Below, piece after piece: positions 62,526-64,000 of a stretch of DNA of 64,000 nucleotides (within the stretch, counting starts at the first letter, position 1; every line of letters starts with the position of its first letter). The stretch is from an uncultured Planctomycetota bacterium. Its GTDB lineage: Bacteria; Planctomycetota; UBA1135; GCA-002686595. The DNA lies in NCBI GenBank assembly GCA_903928115.1, contig CAIYPP010000040.1, forward strand, positions 62,001 to 126,000, written 5' to 3'. A program made the position numbers and the translations under genes. The notes beneath the pieces are model-generated. The model was not told the origin of the DNA. It was given only the letters and a program-made list of their open reading frames with translations, and searched no databases.

Positions 62526-64000
62526 TGCTCTCGCAGGGGGCTCTCGTCGCCAGCCTCTTCGCGCTGGGCTGGCTCGCGGCGCTGGCGTTGCACCGCGCAT
62601 GGCTGTTGGCTCGCTTTCGTCGGGCGAGGCCGCGGGCGTTCCCGGAGCCCGTGGATCTGCCCGCCGTCACCGTCCAGCTTCCGCTCTACAACGAGCCAAG
62701 CGTCGCATCACGTGCCATCGAAGCCCTCGCGACGCTCGACTATCCGAAGGACAAGCTGCGCATCCAAGTCCTCGACGACTCGGATGACGACACGCGTTCC
62801 ACGGTGGATCGAGACGTCGCGCGCTGGCGAGCGAGCGGCGTGCAGGTCGATGCCCTGCGCCGCACGCATCGCGCCGGGTTCAAGGCCGGTGCTCTCGCGG
62901 AGGGACTCGCGCAGGTCCGCACGCCGCTCATCGCCATCTTCGACGCCGACTTCGTGCCCCCGCCGGGCTTCTTGCGCTCGCTGATCGGCGCTTTCGAGGA
63001 TCCGCGTGTCGGAATGGTCCAAGCGCGATGGGAGCATCTCGAGCGCGATGCGACGCTGTTTTTGCGGGCACAGGCGACGTTGCTCGACGGCCACTTCGTG
63101 ATCACGCATGCCGTGCGGCGTAGCGAAGGTCGTTTCACGCACTTCAATGGCACGGCAGGAATCTGGCGCACGCAGGCCATCGCCTCGTCGGGCGGCTGGG
63201 CAGGCGACACGCTGACCGAGGATCTCGACTTGTCGTATCGGGCGCAGCTCGCGGGCTGGCGTTTCGAGTATGCGGCGGAAGTGACGGTCCCAGCGGAGCT
63301 CCCGCCGACCATCCCAGCGTTCAAGACGCAACAGCGACGGTGGTCGCGCGGCACAGTTCAAGCAGCGCGCAAGCTCTTGCCATCGATCTGGCGCGCACGC
63401 ATCCCTTTCGCCAGCAAGCTGGAATCCACGATCCACCTCGCGACGCACGGCGCGCATCCCGCGGTGTTGTTGCTCGGAGTTCTCGCTCCCTTTGCGGATG
63501 TGAGGCAGCTCGAGCACGGCGTGGCAGCGCTCGTCGTGTCGGTGCTCAGCGTGCTCTGGCTCTTCTACGAGCGCGCACAGGCGGCGCTCGGGCGCCCTTG
63601 GCTCCGGCGGGCACAAGACGCAGCCCTCGCCATCGTCTTGGGAGCTGGGATGAGCGCGACCCTGTCGCTTGCGGCGTTGCGCGGACTCGTTCCCGGCACG
63701 GGGATCTTTGAGCGCACTCCGAAGCGTGGTCGCGGAAGCCGAGACGGCGAGACAGCGAGGCTCGAAGTGTCGTTCTTGGTCGAGTTGCTGCTCGCAGCGC
63801 ACGCGGCCTATGGCGCGTGGCTCGCGCTCGGAGCGGGTGCGTGGACATGGGCGCTGCTGCTCGCCGTGTACGCGCTCGGCTTCGGCTGGGTCGGAACACT
63901 CGCGCTTTCCGTAGCGGTGGAGCGCAGAATGCGCTCAGATTCCCCGACGACATGCGAACGAACCTCGACTGGAACCGCATCGAGCTCATCACGCTCGACT
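62525..64000 (+). CDS. GT2 glycosyltransferase, cellulose-synthase-like (3' end outside window)
   Basis: From ATG 62525 the frame stays open to the window end (492 codons). After one membrane helix come VTVQLPLYNEPSVASRAIEAL, IQVLDDSDDDT (first Asp), FDADFVPPPGFL (DxD), and TEDLDLSYRAQL (catalytic TED). QQRRWSRG (Q-x-x-R-W) then starts a series of membrane helices. This D, DxD, TED, QxxRW order is the processive GT2 signature (cellulose synthase, hyaluronan synthase and glucosyl-lipid synthases). Substrate unknown. It overlaps the SGNH gene by 1 base (TGATG), which hints at a polysaccharide or glycolipid pathway. Confidence 0.88.
   Translation, partial: MLSQGALVASLFALGWLAALALHRAWLLARFRRARPRAFPEPVDLPAVTVQLPLYNEPSVASRAIEALATLDYPKDKLRIQVLDDSDDDTRSTVDRDVARWRASGVQVDALRRTHRAGFKAGALAEGLAQVRTPLIAIFDADFVPPPGFLRSLIGAFEDPRVGMVQARWEHLERDATLFLRAQATLLDGHFVITHAVRRSEGRFTHFNGTAGIWRTQAIASSGGWAGDTLTEDLDLSYRAQLAGWRFEYAAEVTVPAELPPTIPAFKTQQRRWSRGTVQAARKLLPSIWRARIPFASKLESTIHLATHGAHPAVLLLGVLAPFADVRQLEHGVAALVVSVLSVLWLFYERAQAALGRPWLRRAQDAALAIVLGAGMSATLSLAALRGLVPGTGIFERTPKRGRGSRDGETARLEVSFLVELLLAAHAAYGAWLALGAGAWTWALLLAVYALGFGWVGTLALSVAVERRMRSDSPTTCERTSTGTASSSSRST

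Noticed and set aside
63952-64000. Possible start of a HAD-type gene (MRTNLDWNRIELITLD) near the right end
   Set aside because: Only 16 codons are visible and the GT2 frame is still open across it, so neither its reality nor its overlap can be judged.

Overview
The window is very GC-rich, gene-dense bacterial chromosome with many 1-8 base overlaps between neighbouring genes. It holds no insertion sequence, phage gene, CRISPR array, rRNA or convincing tRNA. It looks like a diderm of the Planctomycetota or a near relative. The reasons are the Kdo/LPS-export genes, a primary-type sigma factor of the planctomycete kind, a signal peptidase with a large beta-rich insertion, a DUF1570-like secreted protein, an anti-sigma factor with internal repeats, and a dnaA-dnaN-DUF721-gyrB replication block. 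That assignment is inference from gene content, not from a search.

Layout. 1-5.1 kb: end of a membrane glycosyltransferase gene, a methyltransferase, and an ECF sigma / anti-sigma / secreted helical protein operon. 5.2-9.1 kb: a DUF4143-type ATPase, YaeQ, signal peptidase I and a DEDDh exonuclease. 9.3-14.9 kb: four membrane transporters in a row (NhaD-like antiporter, APC permease with a USP tail, TerC, dicarboxylate symporter). 15-21 kb: a triple-FKBP isomerase, a lipoprotein coupled to aspartokinase, an HMGL-family enzyme, and directly after it a short gene interrupted by one in-frame UGA followed by a bacterial SECIS-like hairpin, a probable new selenoprotein. 21-28 kb: a leftward run with a sugar-isomerase-like protein, SDR, rsmB, fmt, trxA, scpA and a site-2 protease. 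28-35 kb: kdsD, kdsC and a 1689-residue LptC/LptD-like fusion, then tatA.

35.8-41.8 kb is the replication block (gyrB, DciA-like DUF721, dnaN, dnaA), with two noncoding stretches that are candidate origin sequence. 42.2-51 kb is one long leftward gene train: sigma factor (apparently with an AUU start), hemW, pyrF, bshC, bshB1, parA, bshA and cysteine desulfurase. It carries the whole bacillithiol pathway (bshA, bshB, bshC), with the chromosome-partition ATPase in the middle. 51-54.6 kb: an HPr domain fused to a long helical region, a phosphoesterase, and parB with a perfect parS just before its start codon. 54.7-64 kb: a membrane-anchored cyclophilin, two large secreted or exported proteins of unknown role, a DUF374 acyltransferase, a DUF72 protein, an SGNH hydrolase, and the start of a GT2 glycosyltransferase cut by the window end.

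The best candidates for something new are the UGA-containing zinc-ribbon protein at 19435-19785, the AUU-start sigma factor, the one-chain LptC/LptD protein, and the HPr fusion.
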